Assembly: GCA_047975195.1 (NCBI GenBank)
Contig: JBKEDB010000028.1
Coordinates: 31,407-95,406 of the forward strand
Source of the DNA: Cumulibacter sp047975195
GTDB lineage: Bacteria; Actinomycetota; Actinomycetes; Mycobacteriales; Antricoccaceae
DNA length: 64,000 bases
Reading direction: 5' to 3'
Shown here: positions 43,446-52,518 of the stretch, piece by piece
How the letters are laid out: each line of letters opens with the position of its first letter
Numbering within the stretch: position 1 is the stretch's first letter
Translations under genes and position numbers: made by a program
Notes under the pieces: generated by a model
What the model was told of the DNA's origin: nothing
Seen by the model: only the letters and a program-made list of their open reading frames with translations
The model's database searches: none

Positions 43446-44060
43446 GTGGGAAATTTGACTCCAAGCCAGGCCTGGGCGAAGATGCGCGAAGGCAACGCCC
43501 GATTCGCCGCGAACGCCAACACCGAATTATTCCCGAACCCCGAACTTCGCGAACAGTTGGCCGAGGGCCAGCACCCCTTCGCGCTGGTGTTCGGTTGCTC
43601 CGACTCTCGCGCGGCTGCTGAGATCCTGTTTGACCAGGGGCTCGGGCAGCTGTTCGTGGTCCGCACGGCCGGGCACGTCATCGATGCAGGCGTCCTCGGG
43701 TCGATCGAGTTCGGCATCGAGGTGCTGAACATCCCGTTGATCGTCGTACTCGGGCACGACTCGTGCGGCGCGGTGAAGGCCGCGATGGACTCCGTCGCCA
43801 CAGGCGATCTGCCGGGTGGGTACCTGCGCGATATCGTCGAGCGCGTGCTGCCCAGCAATGTCGCCGTCAGCGCCGGACCCAACGAGGTCAACCCAGCCAC
43901 GGTCGGCGCCGAACACGTTGTGCAGACCTCGCGGCTGCTCAACGAGCGCTCGCGCACGATTGGCGAAGCCGTCGATGCGGGAAACCTGGCAATCGTCGGG
44001 GCAACCTATCGGCTCGCCGCCGGCGGCGTGAACGTCGAGACCGTTATCGGCAACGTCTAG
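43446..44060 (+). CDS. Beta-carbonic anhydrase
   Basis: A 204-residue zinc enzyme interconverting CO2 and bicarbonate. Zinc ligands and the catalytic dyad are visible in FGCSDSRAAAEILFD and VLGHDSCGAVKAA, with VVRTAGHVIDAGVLGSIEFG between them. GTG 43446 (VGNLTPSQAWAKM) matches the family N-terminus; the longer frame upstream reads into the preceding gene. It is convergent with yaaA, 16 nt apart. Confidence 0.92.
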   Translation: MGNLTPSQAWAKMREGNARFAANANTELFPNPELREQLAEGQHPFALVFGCSDSRAAAEILFDQGLGQLFVVRTAGHVIDAGVLGSIEFGIEVLNIPLIVVLGHDSCGAVKAAMDSVATGDLPGGYLRDIVERVLPSNVAVSAGPNEVNPATVGAEHVVQTSRLLNERSRTIGEAVDAGNLAIVGATYRLAAGGVNVETVIGNV

Positions 44061-44076
44061 AAACGCCTGATCCAGA

Positions 44077-44853
44077 TCAACTGGTGATGACATCGATCGA
44101 CCCGTCACCTAGTTCGACGCGTACGTCGACCGGGGCCCCGGCGGCTGTTTTCACCTTTGTGGCGGCGAAGTAGCCGTTCAGCAGGTCGGCGGCGTCACTC
44201 GCGGTGCGCGGTTCCGCAGGTTCTTGACACAGGGCCCGCGCGACGAGACCGCGGCTATGTTTGGCCATGTGGCTCACCACGGTGCGCTCGCCGTCCGACT
44301 CTCGGAATACACGCACCGGTAGGTGCTTCGCCGGGTCAGGGGACCACATGGCGGCGTACGCCGCGGATCGGCAATCGACAATAAGCCCGGTCGGCCTCAG
44401 CGTCTCTTCGAGATGCTGACGCCAGAACTTTGCGATACCACCAATCGCAGGCAGTGCAACCGAACCGGACAGCCGATACGGCGGAATCCGGTCGCTCGTT
44501 CGCAGTACGCCGAACAGCGCGGAGAAGATCAGAATGCGGCGGGTCATTCGGGTACGTTCGGGTCCCTGCAGGGACTGCTCGTCGAGGGCGTCGAAGAGCA
44601 CGCCGTTGTAGACCCGCTTCGCGGGGGCAGTCGGCGCGGTGCGTAGCCGGGCGTTGGCCGCCACGGCATCGGTCTGTCCTGCACCGACCTTGAGGATCTT
44701 GGTGGCATCTGCCCGCCCCGACACCGCGATGAGTTCATCGAGGACGGCTTCGCGGGCGTTGATGAGTTCTGGATGGCTGAGTCCGGCGAGATCGAGGGGC
44801 TTGCCGCGGATGGGGGAGAACTTGCCTTCAGAGGGCGGCAGGAGGATGCGCAC
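44077..44853 (-). CDS. yaaA: Peroxide stress protein YaaA (UPF0246)
   Basis: A 258-residue DUF328/UPF0246 protein. In E. coli YaaA limits free iron and protects DNA during peroxide stress. Family features: MRILLPPSEGKFSPIRGKPL, RVYNGVLFDALDE, LIFSALFGVLRTSDRIPPYRL-type region, SVALPAIGG-IAKFWR, and VVSHMAKHSRGLVAR. ATG 44853 is used. It is divergent from the six-cysteine membrane protein gene. Confidence 0.9.
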   Translation of the reverse strand: MRILLPPSEGKFSPIRGKPLDLAGLSHPELINAREAVLDELIAVSGRADATKILKVGAGQTDAVAANARLRTAPTAPAKRVYNGVLFDALDEQSLQGPERTRMTRRILIFSALFGVLRTSDRIPPYRLSGSVALPAIGGIAKFWRQHLEETLRPTGLIVDCRSAAYAAMWSPDPAKHLPVRVFRESDGERTVVSHMAKHSRGLVARALCQEPAEPRTASDAADLLNGYFAATKVKTAAGAPVDVRVELGDGSIDVITS

Positions 44854-44971
44854 CCGCTGATTCTCCCAGTCGCCGATCTCGTGCCGGCATCAGCCCGCTG
44901 GTGCTGTGATCGCCGAAACTGCTGCACTCGCCACCCCCTCGTGCCTCGGCGGTGCCGACCGCGCGGAACCA

Positions 44972-44977
44972 TAGACT
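44972..44977 (+). promoter_or_regulatory. -10 box for leaderless hypothetical gene
   Basis: TAGACT ends 6 nt before GTG 44984, with no ribosome site. Confidence 0.45.
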
Positions 44978-44983
44978 TGCGAT

Positions 44984-45853
44984 GTGGAAGAACCGGAGGA
45001 CAGCCCCAATCGCGCGTACGTGCGCTGGCTGTACCCCGCGCTGCTCGTCGTCGCCGCGCTCGCGGTCGTCAGTTTTGTGCTGCTGCCGCGGTTCACCGAG
45101 GACGACCCCCTCGAGTCGGTGGGCGAGGAAGGGTCTGCGGCCCGCGCGATCGCGGCAATGTTCGAAGGCCAGATGACCTGTACAGCGGGCGAACTGAATG
45201 AGTCTCGCTCGGTGCTGGCCTGCTATCAGCAGACCGACCAACAGGTCGCCATCGTGTTCGTTCAGGCGGACCGCAGTGGCCGCGTTGCGTCCTACACCGT
45301 GGAGACCCAGCCGCTGGCCGATACCCCGGACACCGGCCAGGTTATTGCGGTGGCCAATCAGGTCGCCGCGGTGGTCACGCCCGGTGAGGACTTCGCCGAT
45401 TGTTCGTACACGCATGAGACACCGTTCTTCTGCTTCGGTTCGTTGGCGAGTTGGGAGTCGTCCGATCTGCCGCCGGTCGAGTCCACCGGTACGAAGAAGA
45501 ACCTTCCGGACGTTGAGGAACTCGGCGAGGGGTTGAACGCACGGGGCTGGGAGTGCGAGTTCGGCATTTGCATCCACGACGGGACAACGATGACGGTGGT
45601 CGAGTCCGCGACCGGGCTGGGATTGCAATTCAATGCCCCGGTGGACGCCGCCCACGTTCGTGCCGCCGCGGATGAGTTGCTGGCCGAGATCGGTGACGAC
45701 ACCGAAGAATTACCGGAGTGGACGGCGACGATAGACGGCACCTTGGACATCATCGTGGCCGACGGCCTCGTCATCGGCTACCTGCCGCAGATCGGCGAAG
45801 CCGGCATCCTGGTCGTGGACGAAGTCGCCGGCGTTCTCCCCGGCACCGCGTAA
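44984..45853 (+). CDS. Membrane-anchored hypothetical protein with six extracellular Cys
   Basis: A 289-residue protein not recognised as any family. A short cytoplasmic start (EEPEDSPNRAYVRWLY) precedes one helix (PALLVVAALAVVSFVLLP); the remaining 250 residues should be outside. Six cysteines (in MTC, LAC, ADC, FFC, WEC and GIC contexts) could form three disulfides, arranged as three nearby pairs. Two beta-rich repeats may be present, since QTDQQVAIVFVQADRSGRVASY and GTLDIIVADGLVIGY-type segments alternate with acidic loops. It is monocistronic with a leaderless promoter. Confidence 0.75.
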   Translation: MEEPEDSPNRAYVRWLYPALLVVAALAVVSFVLLPRFTEDDPLESVGEEGSAARAIAAMFEGQMTCTAGELNESRSVLACYQQTDQQVAIVFVQADRSGRVASYTVETQPLADTPDTGQVIAVANQVAAVVTPGEDFADCSYTHETPFFCFGSLASWESSDLPPVESTGTKKNLPDVEELGEGLNARGWECEFGICIHDGTTMTVVESATGLGLQFNAPVDAAHVRAAADELLAEIGDDTEELPEWTATIDGTLDIIVADGLVIGYLPQIGEAGILVVDEVAGVLPGTA

Positions 45854-45961
45854 CCTCTCGGCGACCTATTCATCGTCCTCGAACGATGGAACAACGCGCG
45901 ATGGCCACCGGCCTTGTGGTAGCAAGGAGCAGGATCTGATCGTCCGACGCGGGGGAGCGAA

Positions 45962-47071
45962 GTGGCCACACAGCAGGTAGCCGAGCGCGGTCCTAAGACA
46001 ACTGCGACGAATGCCGTGGGTGTACGGCGACCGACGCCGATGACCAAGGGGCAGCTCCGCCGCGCAGCGTGGCGAAACGGCTTCAAACGCGCCATCCACG
46101 AGTTCGGTCGACACGGATGCACCGATCTGGCGGCCGGGCTCACCTACTACTCGGTGCTGTCGATCTTTCCCGCCTTGTTGGCCGTGCTGTCGATCCTTGG
46201 CGTGGTGTCCAGCGGTGAGTCGACGACGAACGCCGTCGTCGACCTTGTTGATCGATTTGGCACCGGCGGTATGGGCGAAACGCTCAAACCGATCATCGTG
46301 CAGTTGACCGAGTCTCGGGGCGCTGGATTGACGCTCGTTGTCGGTGTGCTCGGCGCGCTCTTGTCGGCATCGGCGTACGTTCGCGGGTTCGGCCGCGCAA
46401 TGAACAGTATCTATGAGGTTGAGGAGGGTCGAGCGTCGATCGGTTTGCGGGTCATCATGTACGTGGTGACGATGGTGATGGTCGTTGGTGCGGCGTTCGT
46501 TGTATTCAGCGCCGTAATGAGCGGTTCATTGGCGCGCGAGATCGGTGACGCGATCAACCTGGGCCAGGAGGCCGTTGACACCTGGAACATCGTCAAACTG
46601 CCGGTGATCCTGTTCGTCGTGATCCTCATGGTTGCGTTGTTGTACTACGTCACCCCGAACGTCCGTCAGCCGCGGTTTCGTTGGCTGAGCCTCGGAGCCG
46701 CCATCGCCTTGTTGATCTGGAGCGCCGCGTCTGTCGGGTTGGTGTTCTACGTCAGCAATTTCGGCAACTACAACAAGACGTACGGATCGCTGGCCGGCGT
46801 CATCGTCTTTCTGCTCTGGCTCTGGTTGACCAACCTCGCGTTGCTGTTCGGTGGCGTCGTGGACGCTGAGGTGGTGCGTGCGAGGCAACTGCAGGCCGGG
46901 ATTAAGGCCGAGAAGAAGATCCAGTTGGAGCCGCGGGGGACCTCCGTCAGCGAGAAGCAGGCCGCTGCCCGGCGTGACGTGATCGCCTCGAGCCGCGAAC
47001 TACGGCAGGACAGCGATATCCGCGCTCGGGCGATCGCTCGGCGCCGAGCCCGTGCAGCCGAACGATCCTGA
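45962..47071 (+). CDS. YihY/BrkB-family membrane protein
   Basis: A 369-residue, six-helix inner-membrane protein of the YihY/BrkB family (once misnamed RNase BN). Family core: AAGLTYYSVLSIFPALLAVLS, LLSASAYVRGFGRAMNSIYE, YYVTPNVRQPRFRWLSLGAA and FGNYNKTYGSLAGVIVFLLWL. The role is unsettled; it may be transport or membrane organisation. The C-terminal 70 residues are basic with an RARAIARRRARAAERS end. GTG 45962 follows a GGGGGAGCGAA ribosome site. Confidence 0.9.
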   Translation: MATQQVAERGPKTTATNAVGVRRPTPMTKGQLRRAAWRNGFKRAIHEFGRHGCTDLAAGLTYYSVLSIFPALLAVLSILGVVSSGESTTNAVVDLVDRFGTGGMGETLKPIIVQLTESRGAGLTLVVGVLGALLSASAYVRGFGRAMNSIYEVEEGRASIGLRVIMYVVTMVMVVGAAFVVFSAVMSGSLAREIGDAINLGQEAVDTWNIVKLPVILFVVILMVALLYYVTPNVRQPRFRWLSLGAAIALLIWSAASVGLVFYVSNFGNYNKTYGSLAGVIVFLLWLWLTNLALLFGGVVDAEVVRARQLQAGIKAEKKIQLEPRGTSVSEKQAAARRDVIASSRELRQDSDIRARAIARRRARAAERS

Positions 47072-47196
47072 ACCGCGCGGTGTTCGAGGTCTGAGTGCTC
47101 GCGGCGCTTCGGGTGCGCTATGAGTGCATTCGATGCGAGGCCAGGGAAGTATCTGCATGGACCTGAACGCGCCGGGTGTCCGGCGTGATCGGAACG

Positions 47197-48537
47197 CTAG
47201 GCGCGTCTCGGGAGGGCCGGCAACTCGGTGTCGAACAGCCACGGGTGCAGCGCGTCAGCAGCGTGATCGCCGAGTCGGGTCCGCACCAGATCGACGAAGA
47301 GGGCGGTGGTGACGGTGCTCAATGCATGCCGTTGGCACCATTCGCGGATCAAGTCGAAGAATCCGGCGTCCCCGACCTGCAGTCGCAGGGCGTGCAGGGT
47401 CAGCGCGCCTCGTTTGTAGACCCGATCGTCGAACATGTCTCGCGGGCCGGGATCGCCCAGCAGCAGGTCCTGTTTCAGCGAGCTCAGTCGACGGTGATAG
47501 CGGCGCGCCAACGCGTCGGCAGTGTCGTGTCCGGCGTGCTCGGCCCACAACCACTCGCTGTAGCAGGCGAATCCCTCGTTCAGCCAGATATGCTGCCAGG
47601 AGGCTAGCCCCACCGAATTTCCGAACCATTGATGCGCCAGTTCGTGCGCGATCAGCCTGTCGGACCCACTGCGCCCATCCACATGATTACGCCCGAACGT
47701 CGACATGCCCTGTGATTCCAGCGGTATCTCGAGTTCGTCGTCGGTCACCAGGACCCGGTAGTCGCCAAAGGGATACGGGCCGAACAGCCGCTCGAACAGC
47801 GCCACCATCTCGTGCTGCCGACCGAAGTCGTGCGCGAAAGCCTTATGCAGATTCGCCGGTACGACAGCGGTTTGGTGCACGCTGCTTGCCCCGGACTCGA
47901 CGGTCGTCCAGGGCACGCGTGCGATGTACACCGTCGCCAGGTAGGACGCCATCGGTTCGTCCTGTTGGTACACCCATGTCGCCATCGAGCCGGACGCGTG
48001 ATGTGAGACCAGTTTCCCGTTCGCGACCACGGTGTACGGCGAATCGGTGGTGATCTGGAATCGGTAGGACGCTTTGCTCGCCGGGTGATCGTTGCAGGGG
48101 AACCAGGTCGGGGCCCCGGTTGGTTGACTCGCGACGAGCACGCCGTCGTTGAGTTCTTCCCAGCCGAGGATGCCCCACGTTGATCGGGCCGGGGCGGGAT
48201 TCCCGCCGTAGGTGATTTCCAGAGTGACCGACGTTCCGGCCTCGAGCCGCGCGGGCAGAGAAATGGTGAGCTTGCCGCGGCGCACGGTGAATCGTTTCGC
48301 TCGGCGTCCGCCGACCATGACTTTCGATACCGACAATCCGACGAGATCGAGGGTGAGTTTGTCCAGGGGCTGGGTTGCGCGGATCGAGATAGCGGCGAGC
48401 GCCCGCAGGTTGTTGGACGGCACTCGGTAGCGGAGGTCGAGGTAGTACGCCGTGACCTCGTATCCACCATTGCCGCGGTCGGGAGTGTAGGGGTCTCCTG
48501 CGGAGTCGGCGCCGGTGTGGGGCACTCGCGAGGTCAA
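47197..48537 (-). CDS. M1-family zinc aminopeptidase
   Basis: A 446-residue cytosolic M1 metallopeptidase, shorter than the 850-residue PepN because it lacks the large C-terminal helical domain. Zinc site: H298-E-L-A-H302 (LIAHELAHQWFG), third ligand E321 (LNEGF). The exopeptidase motif is LESQGMSTF, a variant of the usual GAMEN region. It begins 3 nt after the stop of the Pls-like synthetase, so both are made from one transcript. Actinobacterial enzymes that degrade epsilon-poly-lysine are zinc aminopeptidases, which makes this a candidate processing or self-protection enzyme. Confidence 0.9.
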   Translation of the reverse strand: MTSRVPHTGADSAGDPYTPDRGNGGYEVTAYYLDLRYRVPSNNLRALAAISIRATQPLDKLTLDLVGLSVSKVMVGGRRAKRFTVRRGKLTISLPARLEAGTSVTLEITYGGNPAPARSTWGILGWEELNDGVLVASQPTGAPTWFPCNDHPASKASYRFQITTDSPYTVVANGKLVSHHASGSMATWVYQQDEPMASYLATVYIARVPWTTVESGASSVHQTAVVPANLHKAFAHDFGRQHEMVALFERLFGPYPFGDYRVLVTDDELEIPLESQGMSTFGRNHVDGRSGSDRLIAHELAHQWFGNSVGLASWQHIWLNEGFACYSEWLWAEHAGHDTADALARRYHRRLSSLKQDLLLGDPGPRDMFDDRVYKRGALTLHALRLQVGDAGFFDLIREWCQRHALSTVTTALFVDLVRTRLGDHAADALHPWLFDTELPALPRRA

Positions 48538-48540
48538 GCG

Positions 48541-51500
48541 TCAGTCCTTCAATGCGGGGATATTTTTCGACCAAGGGCCGATCGGGTTACCTTGCCACAG
48601 TGACCCGGCCGGAACGCTTTCGCCCCGCATCACCAGTGACGCGGGACCGACAGTCGCGGCTTCGTCGATGGCGGCTGCGGGCAGGATAACGCTGTTCGGG
48701 CCGAGGGTGGCGCCAGCTGCGAGATGCACGGTGTCCATCGACATGACGCGATCGTGAAACAGGTGGGTCTGTACCACGCAGCCGCGGTTGACCGTGGAGC
48801 CGGATTCCAGGGTGACCAGATCAGCTTCTGGCAACCAGTAGGACTCGCACCACACCCCGCGGCCAATCTTCGCGCCGATCGAACGCAGCCAGATATTCAG
48901 CAGCGGCGTACCGGTCGCCGGCATCGCGAACCAGGGTGCGGCGACGAGTTCGACGAACGCGTCGACAACCTCGTTACGCCACACGAAGGACGACCACAGC
49001 GGTCGCTCGATCTGTCCGATCCGTCCGACGACAACCCACTTCGCCAGGGTGGTGATTGCGGCGGCGGCTGCTCCGGCGACGGCCAGTACGGCACCGGATA
49101 ATAGGAAGGCGACCCAGAGCGCGAAAGTCGCCCAGAGCCACGCCAGTGCGAGTAGGACGCCGAACGCGATCGCCACGGTGACCATCACCGGGATCGCGCG
49201 GCACAGTTCGACCAAGCCGCGCTTGATCTTGAGCTGTTTCGATGGCTTGTGGGTCAGCGACTTGTCTACCTCTTGGGCGTTACGCGGGAGTTTCACCGGC
49301 GGGCTACCCAGCCACGACGTGCCAGCTTTGGACTTCGTCGGCGCGACCGAAAGCACCGCCACCAGGCTGTACTTCGATACGTTGTGCCCGCCGCCGGCCA
49401 TACCGGAGTTTCCGAGGAAGGCGCGCTTGCCGATCTTCACCTTGTTCAGCCGCATCCATCCGCCGCCGAGTTCGTACGAGGCGATCATCGTGTCGTCGGC
49501 GAGGAAGGCGCCATCGCGGACCTGTGCCAGCTTCGGGATCAACAGCACGGTCGAAGCCTCGACGTTCTTGCCCACCTTCGCGCCGAGTAGTCGCAGCCAA
49601 CCGGGCGTAACCAGGCTGGCGTAGATCGGGAATAGGTAGGTACGGGCGGCGTCCAAGGTTCGCTCGGTCGCCCAGGCGGCCCAGCCGACCCGGCTCCTTA
49701 CCGGATAGGTGCCCTCGGAAATCAGCCAGCCCAGACCCCGCACGGTGATCAGCGTCAGGATGGCCAGCAAGATGAACCCGGCCGCAGCCGCCGCCGGAAC
49801 CGCCAGCAGCGTGCGGCCGATAATCGCGCCCCAGCTCGATGCATCACCGATGATCGCGTGCACGATCAGCAGCGCGAGCGCCGCGCTGATCACCGGGAGC
49901 AGCGACAACGTGACCGAGGATACGGCGTACACGCCGAGCCAGATCTTGTTGGACGACGGGCGTTCTTCGGGCCACGGATGGCGTACGCGGGATTTGCGTT
50001 TCGCCGGAGAGCCGCTCCAGTATTCCCCGGGCGGTACGTCGCCGAATACGGCCGAACCGGGCGCAATATCGGAGTCCTTGCCGATGGCCGCACCGCCGGC
50101 CAGATGCGAGCGGGATCCGACGCTGGCGCGGGCGCCGACAATGATCTCCCCGATGTGCAACGTATCGCCATCGATCCAGTAGCCGGACAGATCGACCTCG
50201 GGCTCGATCGAACACTGCTTGCCGAGTGTGAGTAGGCCGGTAACCGGCGGCAGCGAATGCAAATCGACATTCTTCCCGATCGTGCAGCCCAGCGCTCGCG
50301 CGTAGTACGCGATCCACGGTGCGCCCGCGAGGTTGATCGCCCCGACCGCGTCGGCGAGCCGTTCGGCTGCCCACAGTTTGATGTGTATCCGCCCGCCGCG
50401 CGGATACACGCCCGGGCGCGCATCGCGCAGCAGCAGCCGGATGCCGCCGGCTGCCAGCAGCATCCGTCCGAACGGGGTGAGCAGCACAGCCGAGGCCGAA
50501 CCGACGAACCACCACGAGACGTGCGGCAGGTCGAGCGCGCCCAGCCCGCCGGCGATGTTCGTCAGCAACAGTAGGACTACCACCCAGCGAAGGCCGGCGA
50601 CGGTGTTGATCGCGATGCTGAGGCCAACCTGCAGTAGCTGCGTGCGCAGTCCGGTCGGCTCGACGTGCTCGCGGCGGCTGCTGGGTTGTAGTGCGCGGGT
50701 GCGCGAGTCCAGGAAGTCAGCCATCGCCCCGACGCTCGGTTGGCCATAGAGATCGGCCACGGTGACCTCGGGGAACCGTGAGCGCAATTGGCTGATCAGC
50801 TGGGCGGCGGTGAGGCTGCCACCGCCGTGCGCGAAGAAATCAAACCCGCGGCCCGACGGCGTCACGCCCAGCACCTTGCCGAACATTTCGGCTACCCACC
50901 CCGCGGTGCCGTCGAGTTGTTCTACCTCGTCGTCATCACCGATGTTGGGCAGCGGCCAGGGCAGAGCGTTGCGGTCGACCTTGCCGGACGTGCGTGTCGG
51001 TAGGTCCTCGACCACGGCAATCAGCGGCACCAAGGCGGACGGGAGTTCCTGCTGGAGGCGCTCGCGCGCCACCGCAGGGTCGAAGCCCTCGTGCGGCACG
51101 ACGTACCCGACGAGGAGTTGGTTGCCGGTGGGTGTTTGTTTGACAGCGGCCGCGGCACCTTGCACACCGTCGAGCGCCTGTAGCGCCGAGTCGACCTCGC
51201 CCAATTCGATGCGGCGCCCGCCGAGCTTGATTTGTTCGTCGGCGCGACCGACGAACAGCAGGCCTTCTTCGTCGCGTACGACGAGATCGCCCGAGCGATA
51301 GGCGCGATCCCAGCCCAGGGTCGGCATCGCAATGTACTTCTCTGCGTCCTTGACGGGATCGAGATAGCGCGCGAGGCCGACGCCGCCGATGATGAGTTCG
51401 CCGGTCTCGCCTTCGCCTACGGGCTGGTCGTCGGGGCCGACGACTTCGAGGTCCCAGCCGTCCAGCGGGAGGCCGATTCGGATCGGTGGTTCGCCCGTCA

Positions 51501-52398
51501 ACTGGGCGCCGCAGGCCACGACGGTCGCTTCAGTCGGTCCGTAGGTGTTCCAGACCTCGCGGCCCTTGGTGACCAGCCGCGCGGCGAGCTCGGGCGGGCA
51601 GGCTTCGCCGCCGAAGATCAGCAGCCGGATGTCCTCGAGGGTTTCCGCCGGCCACAGCGCCGCCAGAGTGGGCACCGTCGACACGACCGTGATGTCGCGA
51701 TTGGTTAACCACGGGCCGAGGTCCGCGCCGGTGCGGACCAACGCTCGCGGGGCGGGCACGAGGGCAGCGCCGTATCGCCAGGCCAGCCACATCTCCTCGC
51801 ACGAGGCGTCGAAGGCAACAGACAAACCGGCGAGTACCCGATCGTGTGGACCGATGGGCTCGCTCTGCAGGAACATCTTGGCTTCGGCGTCCACGAAGGC
51901 CGCGCCGGAGCGGTGTCGGACGGCGACGCCTTTGGGCATTCCGGTGGAGCCGGAGGTGAAGATGATCCAGCAGTCGTCGTCCAGTCCCGGCCGTTGCGGT
52001 GCGGGTCCCGCGCTGCGCAGTAGTTCGCGCACGCCCTCGACTGAGTCGAGTACGGCGTGCACCTCGGCCTGACCGAAGACCAGTTCGGCGCGCTCGTCCG
52101 GATCGTCGGCGTCAACGGGAACGTAGGCGGCGCCGGCGATCAGGATGCCGACGATCGCGAGGTAGAGCTCGCGGGTACCGGAGGTGATCCGGACACCCAC
52201 GCGCGAGCCTCGCCGTACGCCGCGGGCACGTAGTCCGGCAGCGATCCGCTCGGCCTGCGAGATCAATTCGCTATAGGACAGGACAGTGTCGCCGTCGTCG
52301 AGCGCGGGCTTGCCGGGATGGGCCTGTGCGGTGGCGTAAAGGACATCGACCAAGGTGCGTTCATCGGGTCGAAGATGGCCGCGCAGGAGGCTAGACAT
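48541..52398 (-). CDS. Pls/PosA-type membrane nonribosomal peptide synthetase
   Basis: A 1285-residue single-module synthetase. Residues 1-500 are an adenylation domain (IIFTSGSTGMPKG at 145-157; NTYGPTE at 284-290; K473 in TSGKVDR). A carrier domain follows, with the phosphopantetheine Ser528 (FFAHGGGSL). Then come six membrane helices in three pairs (about 592-652, 826-885, 1068-1117), each pair followed by a hexapeptide-repeat left-handed beta-helix domain (665-805, 905-1040, 1125-1285). This is the architecture of epsilon-poly-lysine synthetase. The ten-position pocket code, read by alignment to PheA from memory, is D197 A198 E201 S240 I261 G263 T285 V293 V294 K473, a lysine-like code. 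No condensation or thioesterase domain is present. Confidence 0.9.
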   Translation of the reverse strand: MSSLLRGHLRPDERTLVDVLYATAQAHPGKPALDDGDTVLSYSELISQAERIAAGLRARGVRRGSRVGVRITSGTRELYLAIVGILIAGAAYVPVDADDPDERAELVFGQAEVHAVLDSVEGVRELLRSAGPAPQRPGLDDDCWIIFTSGSTGMPKGVAVRHRSGAAFVDAEAKMFLQSEPIGPHDRVLAGLSVAFDASCEEMWLAWRYGAALVPAPRALVRTGADLGPWLTNRDITVVSTVPTLAALWPAETLEDIRLLIFGGEACPPELAARLVTKGREVWNTYGPTEATVVACGAQLTGEPPIRIGLPLDGWDLEVVGPDDQPVGEGETGELIIGGVGLARYLDPVKDAEKYIAMPTLGWDRAYRSGDLVVRDEEGLLFVGRADEQIKLGGRRIELGEVDSALQALDGVQGAAAAVKQTPTGNQLLVGYVVPHEGFDPAVARERLQQELPSALVPLIAVVEDLPTRTSGKVDRNALPWPLPNIGDDDEVEQLDGTAGWVAEMFGKVLGVTPSGRGFDFFAHGGGSLTAAQLISQLRSRFPEVTVADLYGQPSVGAMADFLDSRTRALQPSSRREHVEPTGLRTQLLQVGLSIAINTVAGLRWVVVLLLLTNIAGGLGALDLPHVSWWFVGSASAVLLTPFGRMLLAAGGIRLLLRDARPGVYPRGGRIHIKLWAAERLADAVGAINLAGAPWIAYYARALGCTIGKNVDLHSLPPVTGLLTLGKQCSIEPEVDLSGYWIDGDTLHIGEIIVGARASVGSRSHLAGGAAIGKDSDIAPGSAVFGDVPPGEYWSGSPAKRKSRVRHPWPEERPSSNKIWLGVYAVSSVTLSLLPVISAALALLIVHAIIGDASSWGAIIGRTLLAVPAAAAAGFILLAILTLITVRGLGWLISEGTYPVRSRVGWAAWATERTLDAARTYLFPIYASLVTPGWLRLLGAKVGKNVEASTVLLIPKLAQVRDGAFLADDTMIASYELGGGWMRLNKVKIGKRAFLGNSGMAGGGHNVSKYSLVAVLSVAPTKSKAGTSWLGSPPVKLPRNAQEVDKSLTHKPSKQLKIKRGLVELCRAIPVMVTVAIAFGVLLALAWLWATFALWVAFLLSGAVLAVAGAAAAAITTLAKWVVVGRIGQIERPLWSSFVWRNEVVDAFVELVAAPWFAMPATGTPLLNIWLRSIGAKIGRGVWCESYWLPEADLVTLESGSTVNRGCVVQTHLFHDRVMSMDTVHLAAGATLGPNSVILPAAAIDEAATVGPASLVMRGESVPAGSLWQGNPIGPWSKNIPALKD

Positions 52399-52483
52399 TG
52401 ACGGGCCGGGCTCCAAGGTTGAGTTACGGGAACTTCATTATGGCGCGTCGGTCCGTCGCGATGGGGAAGGCGAGACGTGTCCA

Positions 52484-52489
52484 ATTATA
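52484..52489 (-). promoter_or_regulatory. -10 box (TATAAT) upstream of Pls-like operon
   Basis: TATAAT on the minus strand sits in an AT-rich patch about 85 nt before ATG 52398, giving a leader of about 80 nt. No good -35 box is seen at 17-18 nt, so an activator may be required. Confidence 0.5.
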
Positions 52490-52518
52490 TAGATAGAAAT
52501 CGAATAGCGACGTCATCG

